Counted from the first letter of the stretch, positions 15,598 to 24,017 are shown. The stretch: DNA of 48,713 nucleotides from Natrinema thermotolerans DSM 11552 (GCA_000337115.1 AOIR01000038.1:62382-111094), one strand, 5' to 3'. A program made the numbers and translations. Notes: generated by a model from the letters alone, not told the origin.

Positions 15598-16244
15598 CCT
15601 ACGAACTCGACAGCACACCCACGGGCGAGGAACCGCACGCGACCACCGACTCGGAGTCGGCCAGCGAGGACGACGGCTGTACGACCGACGGCAGCGCCGC
15701 CGGCGGTCTCGAGGAGTCACTCGGCGTGACGATCCCCGACGACCACGTCGGCGCGTTCGTCGCGCAGGCGTTCGAAGACGTCGAGCGCTCGACCGAGTGG
15801 GAGGAAGCGATCGATGCCGTCGTCGCCGACGAGGCCCGCGACGCCTGGAACCGGCTCGAGCCGCGGAAACAGGTGATCGAGCTGTTGAAGATGGCCGATC
15901 AGTTCGATCGGAAAGCCACCGCGCTGCTCGAGGAGATCCCGCTGGATCGGGGTGGCCTCGATGACGACCTGCGCGAGCAGTTCGACGACGCAAAGCGGCT
16001 CCGTCGCAACGCCGACGTCGTCCGGGACGGCATCGCGGCGGGCTACGCGGAGGGCCGAGTGAGCGACGACGAGTTGGTCGACGCCGTCGAGACCTTCGAG
16101 TTCGATACGGCGGCGATCGCCGAGCGCGAGGACGCGTTGGACGACGTTGCGAACGCGTACAACCTCGATTTCCGCCCCTACGGCGGGACCCTGATGAACG
16201 AGCGCGACCCCGACGACGACGCAGAAGAATTCGAGGCCTGGTAA
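15594..16244 (+). CDS. Operon-encoded protein of unknown function
   Basis: I do not recognise this 216-residue protein. It has an acidic, low-complexity N-terminus of about 50 residues and then a mostly helical body, with one cysteine (CTTDG, Cys28) and no metal or nucleotide motif. It is cytoplasmic by sequence. The start overlaps the HEAT gene stop (ATGA) and its stop lies two bases before the Mrp gene, so all three are made together. The tight coupling to the HEAT protein and the Fe-S carrier suggests an accessory factor for the molybdoenzyme, specific to this locus. Confidence 0.75.
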   Translation: MTYELDSTPTGEEPHATTDSESASEDDGCTTDGSAAGGLEESLGVTIPDDHVGAFVAQAFEDVERSTEWEEAIDAVVADEARDAWNRLEPRKQVIELLKMADQFDRKATALLEEIPLDRGGLDDDLREQFDDAKRLRRNADVVRDGIAAGYAEGRVSDDELVDAVETFEFDTAAIAEREDALDDVANAYNLDFRPYGGTLMNERDPDDDAEEFEAW

Positions 16245-16245
16245 C

Positions 16246-17517
16246 ATGGCAAAAGACGATATCGTTCCCGACGAGGTACCGACCGACGACCTCGCGGCCC
16301 GCGTCCGCGAGGGGCTGCGCGCCGTCGACGACCCGGATCTGGGGACCGACGTCCTCGAGTCCGGGCTGGTGACCGACGTCTCGGCCGAGGGCGGGGCCGT
16401 CCGGATCGCCGCCGATCTCGCGGGGTTCGACGAGCCGACGGCCGAGGACGTGACCGAGGCAATGCGCCGGCGGGCGCTGTCGACGCCCGGCGTCGAGCGG
16501 GCGACCGTCGAGGGTGAGTCGACTGGCGCGGCAGACGATGACATCGACGGCGCGGCCGGCGTCGACACCGTGATCGCCGTCGCCAGCGCCAAGGGCGGCG
16601 TCGGCAAGACGACGGTCTCGACCCAGCTCGCCCGGGCACTGGCCGCCGATCCCGACCGCGACGTCGGGATCTTCGACGCCGATCTCTACGGGCCGAACGT
16701 CCCGGAACTACTGGACCTCGAGGGGCCGGTGTCGGCCAACGCGGACGGCGACGCCGAGCCGATCGAGGCCGGTGGCCTCACCGCGATGAGCGTCGGGCTG
16801 ATCGCCAACGACGAGCCGCTGGCCTGGCGGGGCGCGATGGCCCACGAGGCCGTCAGCGAACTGTTCGAGGACACCGCGTGGGGCGACCTCGATACGCTCG
16901 TGATCGACCTGCCGCCGGGGACCGGCGACATCGTCCTGACGGCGCTGCAGTCGCTGCCGATCGACGGCGCGGTGCTTGTGAGTACGCCACATCCGACGAG
17001 CGTCGGCGACACGTCCCGCAGCGCCACGCTGTTCGAGGAGAACGGCGTCCCGCTGCTGGGCACGGTCGTCAACATGCGCGGGTTCAGCTGCGAGTGTGGC
17101 CGCGAACACGACCTCTTCCCAGAGACCGACATCGAGGCCGAACTCGATCAACCCGTCCTCTGTGAGTTTCCCTTCGACGAGCGCGTTCGGGACTTCGACG
17201 ACGTGCCGTCGGAGGCGCTCGAGCTGGCCGCGGCCGTCGACGAGCGACTCGAGGCGGTCGGGGACCTCTCGGTGCCCGACCACGCACTGGACCTGCGCGG
17301 GCTGCCAAAGCGGATCCGCCACGAGCAGGCCACCGAGGAGTTCCGCGCGACCGAGCCGGGCGAGACGTTCTACCTGATCAACGACCACGACCCGTCGCCG
17401 CTCGCGAACGAACTCGTCTCGGCGGTCGACCGGGAGGGCGCGCCCGGCGACGCCTTCGCGGAGTATCAGGTCCGCAGGCAGGCACCCGACGAGTGGGTGA
17501 TGGCCGTCGCCAGGTAG
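16246..17517 (+). CDS. Mrp/NBP35-type Fe-S carrier ATPase with N-terminal MIP18 and C-terminal DUF2249 domains
   Basis: This 423-residue protein has three parts. Residues about 15-95 are a MIP18/DUF59-type domain (VREGLRAVDDPDLGTDVLE). Residues about 107-330 are the Mrp P-loop ATPase with a deviant Walker A (SAKGGVGKTT, 114-123) and a CEC pair in the GFSCECGREHD segment. Residues about 345-420 match DUF2249 (LDLRGLPKRIRHE, then FYLINDHDPSPL). Mrp proteins carry and deliver Fe-S clusters. DUF2249 proteins are frequent neighbours of nitrogen-oxide respiration genes, and a fusion to Mrp links cluster delivery to this pathway. Housekeeping haloarchaeal Mrp proteins would be shorter. A dedicated maturation factor for the Fe-S-rich alpha and beta subunits is inferred from its place two bases after the preceding gene. 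Confidence 0.86.
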   Translation: MAKDDIVPDEVPTDDLAARVREGLRAVDDPDLGTDVLESGLVTDVSAEGGAVRIAADLAGFDEPTAEDVTEAMRRRALSTPGVERATVEGESTGAADDDIDGAAGVDTVIAVASAKGGVGKTTVSTQLARALAADPDRDVGIFDADLYGPNVPELLDLEGPVSANADGDAEPIEAGGLTAMSVGLIANDEPLAWRGAMAHEAVSELFEDTAWGDLDTLVIDLPPGTGDIVLTALQSLPIDGAVLVSTPHPTSVGDTSRSATLFEENGVPLLGTVVNMRGFSCECGREHDLFPETDIEAELDQPVLCEFPFDERVRDFDDVPSEALELAAAVDERLEAVGDLSVPDHALDLRGLPKRIRHEQATEEFRATEPGETFYLINDHDPSPLANELVSAVDREGAPGDAFAEYQVRRQAPDEWVMAVAR

Positions 17518-17583
17518 CCGAACCGGGCGTCGCTTCGGCGGCGGTCCGAACGGGGCTTGTATCCACGTCCGAAACGAACTCGT

Positions 17584-18135
17584 ATGAATCAGGACTCGAG
17601 ACTACGGGTGGTCTGTCTGGCGGGCCCGAGCGACGCGGGGAAGACCTCGCTCGTCGAGCGACTGGTCCCGCGACTGGCCGCTGACGACCGCGTCGCGACG
17701 GTCAAGTCGATCCACCACGACATCGAGATCGATACCCCAGGAACCGACACCCACCGCCACCGGAGCGCCGGTGCCGAAACCGTCGTCGGGGTCACGCCCG
17801 AACTCACCTTCGACATCACGGCCCGCGGGAAGCGGAACCCGCCCGAACCGACCGTCGACGAACCGCTGCTCGAGACCGACGACCCCGAACTGCGGGCGCT
17901 CTCGCGGACCCTCGAGCGCCTCGCCGGTCGGGGCTACGACACCGTGATCGTGGAGGGCTTCGCCGACGCGCCGCTCCCGACGATCCTCGTCGGCGATCGC
18001 GACCCGGAAGCGGTCGGCGGGACCGTCATCGGTCGCGGCGACGACCCGATCGACGACCTGTTCGCGGCGATCCGCTCGCTCGAGGGGCTCGCAGTCCCGG
18101 CGGGCGGCGGACGAACGGACGAGTCGTCGGACTGA
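17584..18135 (+). CDS. mobB: Molybdopterin-guanine dinucleotide biosynthesis protein MobB
   Basis: The 183-residue P-loop GTPase has the Walker A motif GPSDAGKTS near residue 14-22, a TVKSIHHD segment, a DTHRHRSAGA stretch typical of MobB, and a late IVEGFADAPLPTI motif. MobB assists in attaching GMP to molybdopterin to form the bis-MGD cofactor needed by DMSO-reductase-family enzymes. The gene lies 66 bases after the Mrp gene on the same strand and feeds directly into the metal uptake genes downstream. The ATG at 17584 is chosen because the in-frame upstream codons overlap a proline/arginine-rich stretch with no MobB character. Confidence 0.88.
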   Translation: MNQDSRLRVVCLAGPSDAGKTSLVERLVPRLAADDRVATVKSIHHDIEIDTPGTDTHRHRSAGAETVVGVTPELTFDITARGKRNPPEPTVDEPLLETDDPELRALSRTLERLAGRGYDTVIVEGFADAPLPTILVGDRDPEAVGGTVIGRGDDPIDDLFAAIRSLEGLAVPAGGGRTDESSD

Positions 18136-18297
18136 CCGGGAGACGGCGGTCGGCTCGCCGACTCGATGGGGCGATCAGAGCCGGCGGGTTCGTAGTCGCC
18201 GTCCGCCCCGCCGGCATCGCGTAACCATATTCAATTGCTCTCCCACGAAATAGGAATGGAAACCAGTTTTCTTTGTACGGCCGTTCGAAGGGAACGC

Positions 18298-19248
18298 ATG
18301 CGCAGTCACGACGGCAACGGGACGGACCCGACGAGCCGTCGGGAGCTACTCGCTACGGCCGGCGGCCTGACGGCGGGACTGGTCGGGACGGCGGGCTGTC
18401 TCGGTGCCACCGACGAGGTCCGCGTCCTCGCCGCCGGCAGCCTGGCCAGCGCGTTCGAGAACGGGGTCGGACCGACCTTCGAGTCCGACGCCGAGTTCGG
18501 CTACGCGGGCGAGTACTACGGGACCAACGCCGTGTTGCGACTGGTCGTTGATGGAACGAAGCACCCCGACGTCGTGATCGGGGCCGACGCCGCCCTCCTC
18601 CGGGACCGACTCTATCCCGATCACGCCGACTGGGACGTGACGTTCGCGGCCAACGAAGTCGTCATCGCGTACGCCCCGGAGACCGCGCTGGGCGAGCGCC
18701 TCGCGGCCGGCGAGCCGTGGTACGACGTCTTCGCCGACGCTGACGAGGGCGAGATCGCGATCAGCGACCCCGATGTCGACCCGCTTGGCTACCGGGCGCT
18801 GCTCCTGTTCGAACTCGCCGAGCGCGAACACGGTCTCGAGGGGTTCCGGACGGCGATGGCCGACCGCGTCGCCCACGTCGCCGACGAACCCAGACTGCTC
18901 GCCGGACTCGAGAACGGCGACCGGGCCTGTGTCGTCGCCTACCGCAACATGGCGGTCGAGCGCGACGCGGCCGTGCGGCGGCTGGATGACGCCTACAACT
19001 TCGGGAGCCGCGCGAACGCCGACCGGTACGCGCGGGCGAGTTACACCACCGAACGCGGCCACACCGTCACGGGGTCGCCCGTCGTCTACAACGCGACGGT
19101 CCCGGCCGATGCCGACGATCCGGACGCCGGTCGGGCGTTCGTCTCCTTCCTGCTCGAAAACGAGGACCTGCTGACCGATCACGGGCTGCGGGTGGATGAT
19201 GCCATCCCCCAGTTCCACGGCGATCCACCGGAGGAGATCGCGCCGTGA
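18298..19248 (+). CDS. wtpA: Molybdate/tungstate ABC transporter substrate-binding lipoprotein WtpA
   Basis: The 316-residue lipoprotein has a Tat-type signal (SRRELLATAGG) and lipobox (TAGC). The mature part has VLAAGSLASAFE, then ADWDVTFAANEVVIAYAP and ISDPDVDPLGYR, which follow the WtpA/ModA archaeal pattern for a binding protein that holds molybdate or tungstate. It captures the oxyanion outside the membrane and passes it to the permease, whose GTG start overlaps this stop. Supply of Mo or W for the molybdoenzyme upstream is the obvious role. The ATG at 18298 gives a normal Tat signal; an upstream in-frame ATG at 18256 would add 14 residues. Confidence 0.87.
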   Translation: MRSHDGNGTDPTSRRELLATAGGLTAGLVGTAGCLGATDEVRVLAAGSLASAFENGVGPTFESDAEFGYAGEYYGTNAVLRLVVDGTKHPDVVIGADAALLRDRLYPDHADWDVTFAANEVVIAYAPETALGERLAAGEPWYDVFADADEGEIAISDPDVDPLGYRALLLFELAEREHGLEGFRTAMADRVAHVADEPRLLAGLENGDRACVVAYRNMAVERDAAVRRLDDAYNFGSRANADRYARASYTTERGHTVTGSPVVYNATVPADADDPDAGRAFVSFLLENEDLLTDHGLRVDDAIPQFHGDPPEEIAP

Positions 19249-20177
19249 CCCACTCGAGCCGCGAGCCCGAACAGGTGTCGGGCCCCGATCGCAGTCACGA
19301 GGACACCTCGGACCGCGGGCCCGAGCGCGCGTCGGACGCCGACCGCGAGCGGCGGACCGCCTCGAGCGGCGGCCGCGGCTGGTTCGGCGTCGATCGACCG
19401 TGGACTCCCGGCGGTCTGGCCGTCCCCACGTTGCTCGGGACGGTGTTGCTCGCGTACTTCGTCGTCCCCTTCGCGGCCTTTCTGTTCCGGAGCCGGCGAG
19501 TCGACGTCGTCGCCGGGCTCGCCGATCCCGCGGTCCGCGATGCGATCGCGACGTCGCTGCTGACGGCACCGGTCTCGACGGCCGTCGCGACCGCCTTCGG
19601 CGTGCCGCTGGCCTACGTCCTCTCGCGGGCCTCGTTCCGCGGGAAGCGACTGGTCGAGGCGCTGGTCCTGTTGCCGCTGGTCGTCCCGCCGATCGTCGGC
19701 GGCGTCATGCTGTTGACCGTCGTCGGCCGCTATACGCCGATCGGGGCCGCGGCGGCGGCGATCGGACTGCCACTGACCGGCAGCGCCGCCGGCGTCGTCC
19801 TCGCCCAGACGTTCGTCGCCGCGCCGTTTCTGGTCGTCACCGCCCGCGCCGGCTTCGACGGGGTCGACCCCCGGCTCGAGGAGGCCTCGCGGACGATGGG
19901 CTACGGCCGACTGCGGACGATACGACTGGTTTCCCTGCCGCTTGCCCGCAACGCCATCGCCGCCGGGATCGTCCTGACGTTCGTCCGGGCGATCGGCGAG
20001 TTCGGCGCGACGATGATGGTCGCGTACACGCCGCGGACGATGCCGACCCGGATCCGCGTCGCCTTCATCGCTCGCGGGGTCGACGCCATCGTCCCGATCG
20101 CGCTCGCCTTGCTCGCGATCGCCGTGATCGTCGTCGTGGCCGTTCAGTTGCTGGTCGGCACCCCTCGTCGGGGCTGA
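19245..20177 (+). CDS. wtpB: Molybdate/tungstate ABC transporter permease WtpB
   Basis: The 310-residue membrane protein has a charged cytoplasmic N-terminus of about 55 residues and five to six hydrophobic segments. The ABC permease EAA-like loop, EASRTMGYGRLRTIRLVSLPL, is followed by FVRAIGEFGATMMVAYTPRTMP, the signature of ModB/WtpB/CysT permeases. It pairs with the binding protein immediately upstream through a GTGA overlap. No ATPase gene (wtpC/modC) follows; the next gene is a regulator, so the energising subunit must come from elsewhere. Confidence 0.9.
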   Translation: MTHSSREPEQVSGPDRSHEDTSDRGPERASDADRERRTASSGGRGWFGVDRPWTPGGLAVPTLLGTVLLAYFVVPFAAFLFRSRRVDVVAGLADPAVRDAIATSLLTAPVSTAVATAFGVPLAYVLSRASFRGKRLVEALVLLPLVVPPIVGGVMLLTVVGRYTPIGAAAAAIGLPLTGSAAGVVLAQTFVAAPFLVVTARAGFDGVDPRLEEASRTMGYGRLRTIRLVSLPLARNAIAAGIVLTFVRAIGEFGATMMVAYTPRTMPTRIRVAFIARGVDAIVPIALALLAIAVIVVVAVQLLVGTPRRG

Positions 20178-20245
20178 TCGACGGTGGCGGCGGCGCTCTC
20201 GACGAATCCGAACGAAAACAAATCAGATCGCGTGTCATTCGCTCT

Positions 20246-20276
20246 AACCGCTTCTAAGTGCTTTGGAAGTGCGGTT
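20246..20276. promoter_or_regulatory. Imperfect inverted repeat upstream of the HTH_10 regulator
   Basis: AACCGCTTC (20246-20254) and GAAGTGCGGTT (20266-20276) are inverted copies apart from a two-base bulge, with about 11 bp between the arms. The element sits 35 bp before the ATG at 20311, in the promoter region, so it could be an operator for autoregulation. It is a visual find and short enough to be chance. Confidence 0.35.
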
Positions 20277-20310
20277 ATGGACATCGTCGCTGTACGGAGA
20301 AACGAGACTC

Positions 20311-20979
20311 ATGACATCCATCGCAGACATCGAGATCCCGGCCGACGGCACCGGAACCGGTCAGCTGTTCGAGGCCGTCCCCTCCCTGACGTGTGAGATG
20401 GAGCGGGTAATCGCCTCGAGCGGGCACGGCCTCTGGCTGGCGGGGCCCTCCCAGTCCGAGATCGAAGCGGCGCTCGACGAGGCCGACGCGATCGGAACGT
20501 ACTCCCAGATCAGCAGCGACGAGGACCGCTGGCTCTACGACATCGAGTTCGAACCGGACACCGTCGACCCCTTCGAGATCGTCCTCGAGGAGGGGGGGAC
20601 CGTCCTGAGCGCCTCGGCCTCGGACGGCACGTGGCTGCTCAGCATTCGCGTCGTCGACCGCGAGAGCGTGAGTTCGCTCTATGACCGACTCGACGACAAC
20701 GACGTGACGCCGACGATCGTTCGCCTGTTCGACCTCGCGGAGGAGAGCCACTCCCAGTGTGGCCTGACGGCTCGCCAGTACGAAACGTTGGTCGCGGCCA
20801 TCGATCACGGCTACTTCGAGATTCCCCGCGAGGTCTCGATGCAGGAGCTCTCCGAAGAACTCGGTATCTCCCACCAGGCGCTGTCCGAACGGCTACGCCG
20901 GGCCTACCGCGCGCTCGTCACCGCCGAACTCAACGTGACCGAGGAAGACGCCGCCGCGCCGCCGATCCCTACGAACTGA
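20311..20979 (+). CDS. HTH_10 (bacterio-opsin activator/DmsR-type) transcription regulator
   Basis: The 222-residue protein has an N-terminal domain of about 150 residues that resembles the bat-type sensing domain, then a C-terminal HTH_10 domain: CGLTARQYETLVAAIDHGYFEIPR, shortened here to LTARQYETL and GYFEIPREVSMQELSEELG, followed by SHQALSERLRR. In Haloferax and Halobacterium a related regulator, DmsR, switches on the dms operon under anaerobic DMSO/TMAO conditions. The position at the end of the locus suggests it controls the molybdoenzyme and perhaps the d1 genes. ATG 20311 gives a clean start; in-frame TTG 20263 lies within the promoter repeat. Confidence 0.86.
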   Translation: MTSIADIEIPADGTGTGQLFEAVPSLTCEMERVIASSGHGLWLAGPSQSEIEAALDEADAIGTYSQISSDEDRWLYDIEFEPDTVDPFEIVLEEGGTVLSASASDGTWLLSIRVVDRESVSSLYDRLDDNDVTPTIVRLFDLAEESHSQCGLTARQYETLVAAIDHGYFEIPREVSMQELSEELGISHQALSERLRRAYRALVTAELNVTEEDAAAPPIPTN

Positions 20980-21158
20980 TTCCACTCCGACCGCGTCGTC
21001 CCGTGACGGCCGACTCGATGTTTTCAACCGCCAGCAGCAGCGAGATCGCCGTTCGAGTGGCGACCTCGAGCGCGCGACCACCGATCCGTGCGCCTCGAGC
21101 GACGCTACACGACCGCGAACCGCCCACAGTTACTATCCGGGGGGCCCATGTGTGACGC

Positions 21159-21920
21159 ATGCGAATCACTGACGATGACGGCGTGTTGCGACTCACGTTC
21201 GACCGACCGGACGCGCTCAACGCGATCACCGGAGAGGCGGCCGTCGAACTGGCCGACGCGATCGAGGACGCGACCCCCGCGGAGTACGACGCGATCGTCC
21301 TCACGGGCGCGGGCGATGCGTTCAGTGCCGGCGGCGACCTCGAGATGCTGGCGGAGACGCCCGACACCTCACAGGACGCCTACGAGGAAGCCACCGCGAG
21401 CTTCGGCCGCGCCGTCGAGGCGATGCTCGAGTGTCGAGTGCCGATCGTCGCGAAGGTAAACGGCGACGCGATCGGTGCCGGGCTCTCGCTCGTCGCCGTC
21501 TCCGACATCGCCTACGCGGCCGAGGACGCGACCTTCTCCTGTGCGTTCGTCAGAGTCGGGCTCGTCCCCGACACCGGTGGCACGGTCATGCTACCCCACA
21601 TCGTCGGCTTGCGGGCGGCCAAGGAACTGGCCTTCACCGGCGAGTTCTTCGACGCCGAGCGAGCGGCCGACCTCGAACTGGTCAACGAGACGGTACCCGC
21701 CGACGAACTGGACGCTCGCGTCGCCGACACCGTCGACGCGCTCGCGGCCGGCCCGACGGAGACGATCGGGCTGATGAAACAGGCCATGCACGAGAACCTC
21801 GGGCGCTCCTGGGACGAGGCGCTTGACTACGAGAACCTACTGCAGGCCCAGGCCCGGACGTCCGAGGCCCACGAGGAGGGCGTCGCCGCCCTTCTCGAGG
21901 ACAGGGAGCCGGAGTTCTAA
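21159..21920 (+). CDS. Enoyl-CoA hydratase/isomerase family protein
   Basis: This 253-residue crotonase-fold protein has the oxyanion-hole segments AFSAGGDLEML and NGDAIGAGLSL and the conserved FVRVGLVPDTGGT motif in which family members carry a catalytic glutamate; the second catalytic glutamate position is not clear by eye. It acts in fatty acid or CoA-ester beta-oxidation. It stands alone with no acyl-CoA partner genes beside it, so the exact substrate is not known. It appears unrelated to the respiratory locus that ends 180 bp upstream. Confidence 0.9.
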   Translation: MRITDDDGVLRLTFDRPDALNAITGEAAVELADAIEDATPAEYDAIVLTGAGDAFSAGGDLEMLAETPDTSQDAYEEATASFGRAVEAMLECRVPIVAKVNGDAIGAGLSLVAVSDIAYAAEDATFSCAFVRVGLVPDTGGTVMLPHIVGLRAAKELAFTGEFFDAERAADLELVNETVPADELDARVADTVDALAAGPTETIGLMKQAMHENLGRSWDEALDYENLLQAQARTSEAHEEGVAALLEDREPEF

Positions 21921-22021
21921 CCCGCCCGAAGGCGGCTGCGGACCGGTTCCGTGCCTCGAACCGACCGCAAGCACCCGCAAGCACCACGGCCTTGCGCGAA
22001 CCGACCGTCAATCGAACCGCA

Positions 22022-22564
22022 ATGTCCCCACAGTTTACCGACGACGACATCGGCAAAGACGTCGTCAACGACGCGGGCGACGAGGTCGGCATGGTCGTCG
22101 ACGTCGACCACGGCACGGCCCACGTCGAACCCGACCCCGGCATCACGGACTCGATCAAGGCGGCGCTCGGTTGGACCGACAGCGGTGAGGATACCTACCC
22201 GCTGCAGGAAGCCGCGGTCGGTCACATCACCGACGACGCGATCCACCTCGAGGGCGACCGCTCGAGCGGTCGCTCGGCCGGGACGGGCGGCACCACCGAC
22301 ACGGACCCCGACGTCGGGATGACGGATACCGGAACGGGCGATGCCGACACGGACACCCGGACAGGCGAAACCGAACCCCACTCGAAAACCGGTGGTTCCG
22401 GGACGGAGAGCGACCGCGGCATCGATCGGGACGAGGACGACATCAGCGGGGTCGACGACGAAGGGGCGGTCCGTCGCGACGAGGACGACCCGCTCATGGA
22501 CGACGATGACGATGACGGGCTGATCGACGACGACGATGACGACCGCACCAGCAGCACCCGCTAA
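22022..22564 (+). CDS. PRC-barrel-like protein with acidic low-complexity tail
   Basis: The first 85 residues or so form a PRC-barrel-like fold (FTDDDIGKDVVNDAGDEVGMV, then VGHITDDAIHLEGD). The remaining half is a run of Asp/Gly/Thr/Ser, ending in a poly-aspartate stretch (residues about 160-180). PRC barrels are small domains found in RNA-handling and electron-transfer-related proteins; no specific role can be assigned. The ATG at 22022 removes ten non-homologous residues of the longer frame. It is convergent with the phasin-like gene on the other strand. Confidence 0.78.
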   Translation: MSPQFTDDDIGKDVVNDAGDEVGMVVDVDHGTAHVEPDPGITDSIKAALGWTDSGEDTYPLQEAAVGHITDDAIHLEGDRSSGRSAGTGGTTDTDPDVGMTDTGTGDADTDTRTGETEPHSKTGGSGTESDRGIDRDEDDISGVDDEGAVRRDEDDPLMDDDDDDGLIDDDDDDRTSSTR

Positions 22565-22739
22565 TATCGGTCCGCGTTCCGCCCGCCCACGAAGCCGGCC
22601 GTCTATCGGACGGTAATGACGACGAGCGTTTTCTCTTCCGTCGTTCGACAGCGTCGCTCTCGAGTATGACTCACCACTGCCGGGTGCCCGCGGCCGTTTC
22701 GCGAGCCACGAGCCGCGAGTTCTCACGCCGGCGGGGAAC

Positions 22740-24017
22740 TCACTCCTCTTCCGGCGGCTCGTCGGTAGCCGCCCGCTCGGTCGGCGGCCGGGGCTGGTCG
22801 GGCGGCACGTCCGTGTCCGCCATCCCGCGTCGCTCCGACGACCGATCCGGTTCGGTCCCCTCGCCGCGATCGATACCGCCCTGCTCACGCTCGCCCCGAT
22901 CGGTGTCGGCCCGTCGTGCGTACTGATCCCGAATCCGACCCTGCTCGGTCCGTCCCGGTCCCGGCCCCGACTGTCCGCCCTCCGTCGGTCGGTCGCCCGC
23001 TCGAGCGGCGTGTGATCGATCGCCGCCCGCCATCGACTCGCCGGACTGGCCGTGTCCCCGCTGTGAGTCGGCCGTCGGTCGTCGCTGCGGTTCTCGCGGC
23101 TGTCCCTGCGGTCCCCGGTCGGTCCCGGTCGACGACGGACCCCGCTGGGACTCCTGTGGGTCCCCGGTTTCGCCCCCCTGTGGCCGCCCCTCGGGCGCTC
23201 GAGAGCCCTCCGACGGCGACGGATTCGGCGCGGCCGACAGGGGCCGCTGCTGGTACTCGGCCGTCCCCGTCGATTCGCCGCCGTATTCCTGTGGCGTGAC
23301 CCATTCCCCGGTCTCGGGATATGCCTCGCCGGGTCGGGCGGACTGCTGGGGCCACTGTGACTGGGAGTGACCGCTTGAGGCCTGTCGGCCGCGTTGCTGT
23401 TGGTTCGATTGCTGTCCGGCCATCGACTGGAACGGGCGTTGCTGGCCGCTCATGGGCTGTTGGGGCGACCGTTGCCCGCCGGTGGGCTGCCGGTCGGTCG
23501 GCGGTCGGTTGCCTCCCATCGACCGGTGCTGGCCGGTCGGCTGGCGTCCGCCCATCGACTGCTGACTCGGCTGTGGCTGCTCGCCTATCGACTGGTTGGT
23601 CGGCCGCTGGCGTCGCTCCATCGTCCCGCCGCGTTCCCCGCCTCCCTGCTGGCCCTGATACGCCTGCCCGCTCGAGTACCCCGTGCCGGCGACGCCGGGG
23701 GTTCCGGGATGGGTGACCGCCCGGGTTCCCGCTTCCATCGCGTCTTCCATCTCCGGCACGATCGCCTCCATCCCCTCGAGATAGCGCTCCATCATCGAGG
23801 CGGTGAACTGCGGCCCCGGCGCGCTCTCGAACATCGACTGGGTCATCTCCATCCCCTGTCGCTGGGCGCTTTCACCCCACTCGAGGGCACTCAGTGTCAT
23901 CTCCGCCATGTTCCGCTGGAGGTCGATCAACCGCTCCATGGTCTGTTGACTCCGTTCGATCGTCGACTCCGCCATCCGCTCCCTATCCGTGGATTGCTGG
24001 CTCTGGTGGTCTCTCAT
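22740..24017 (-). CDS. Phasin-like protein with a long Gln/Gly/Arg-rich disordered tail
   Basis: This 425-residue protein has an N-terminal helical domain of about 90 residues, with TIERSQQTMERLIDLQRNMAEMTLSALEW and FTASMMERYLEGMEAIVP shortened here to their key parts, which resembles haloarchaeal phasin-type proteins that coat polyhydroxyalkanoate granules. Residues about 100-425 are a low-complexity tail rich in Gln, Gly, Ser, Pro and Arg with short repeats such as QSMGG and QPTGG. A phasin-type role is likely for the head; the tail may cause phase separation or bind surfaces. ATG 24017 is preferred over a GTG at 24026 because an AGGTG ribosome binding site sits eight bases upstream. A TATA-like element lies at about 24082-24091. 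Confidence 0.7.
   Translation of the reverse strand: MRDHQSQQSTDRERMAESTIERSQQTMERLIDLQRNMAEMTLSALEWGESAQRQGMEMTQSMFESAPGPQFTASMMERYLEGMEAIVPEMEDAMEAGTRAVTHPGTPGVAGTGYSSGQAYQGQQGGGERGGTMERRQRPTNQSIGEQPQPSQQSMGGRQPTGQHRSMGGNRPPTDRQPTGGQRSPQQPMSGQQRPFQSMAGQQSNQQQRGRQASSGHSQSQWPQQSARPGEAYPETGEWVTPQEYGGESTGTAEYQQRPLSAAPNPSPSEGSRAPEGRPQGGETGDPQESQRGPSSTGTDRGPQGQPREPQRRPTADSQRGHGQSGESMAGGDRSHAARAGDRPTEGGQSGPGPGRTEQGRIRDQYARRADTDRGEREQGGIDRGEGTEPDRSSERRGMADTDVPPDQPRPPTERAATDEPPEEE

Noticed and set aside
22222-22564. A tandem DNA repeat in the end of the PRC-barrel gene
   Set aside because: The GAC/GAT-rich stretch simply encodes poly-aspartate in an acidic tail. It is ordinary low-complexity coding sequence for a halophile.
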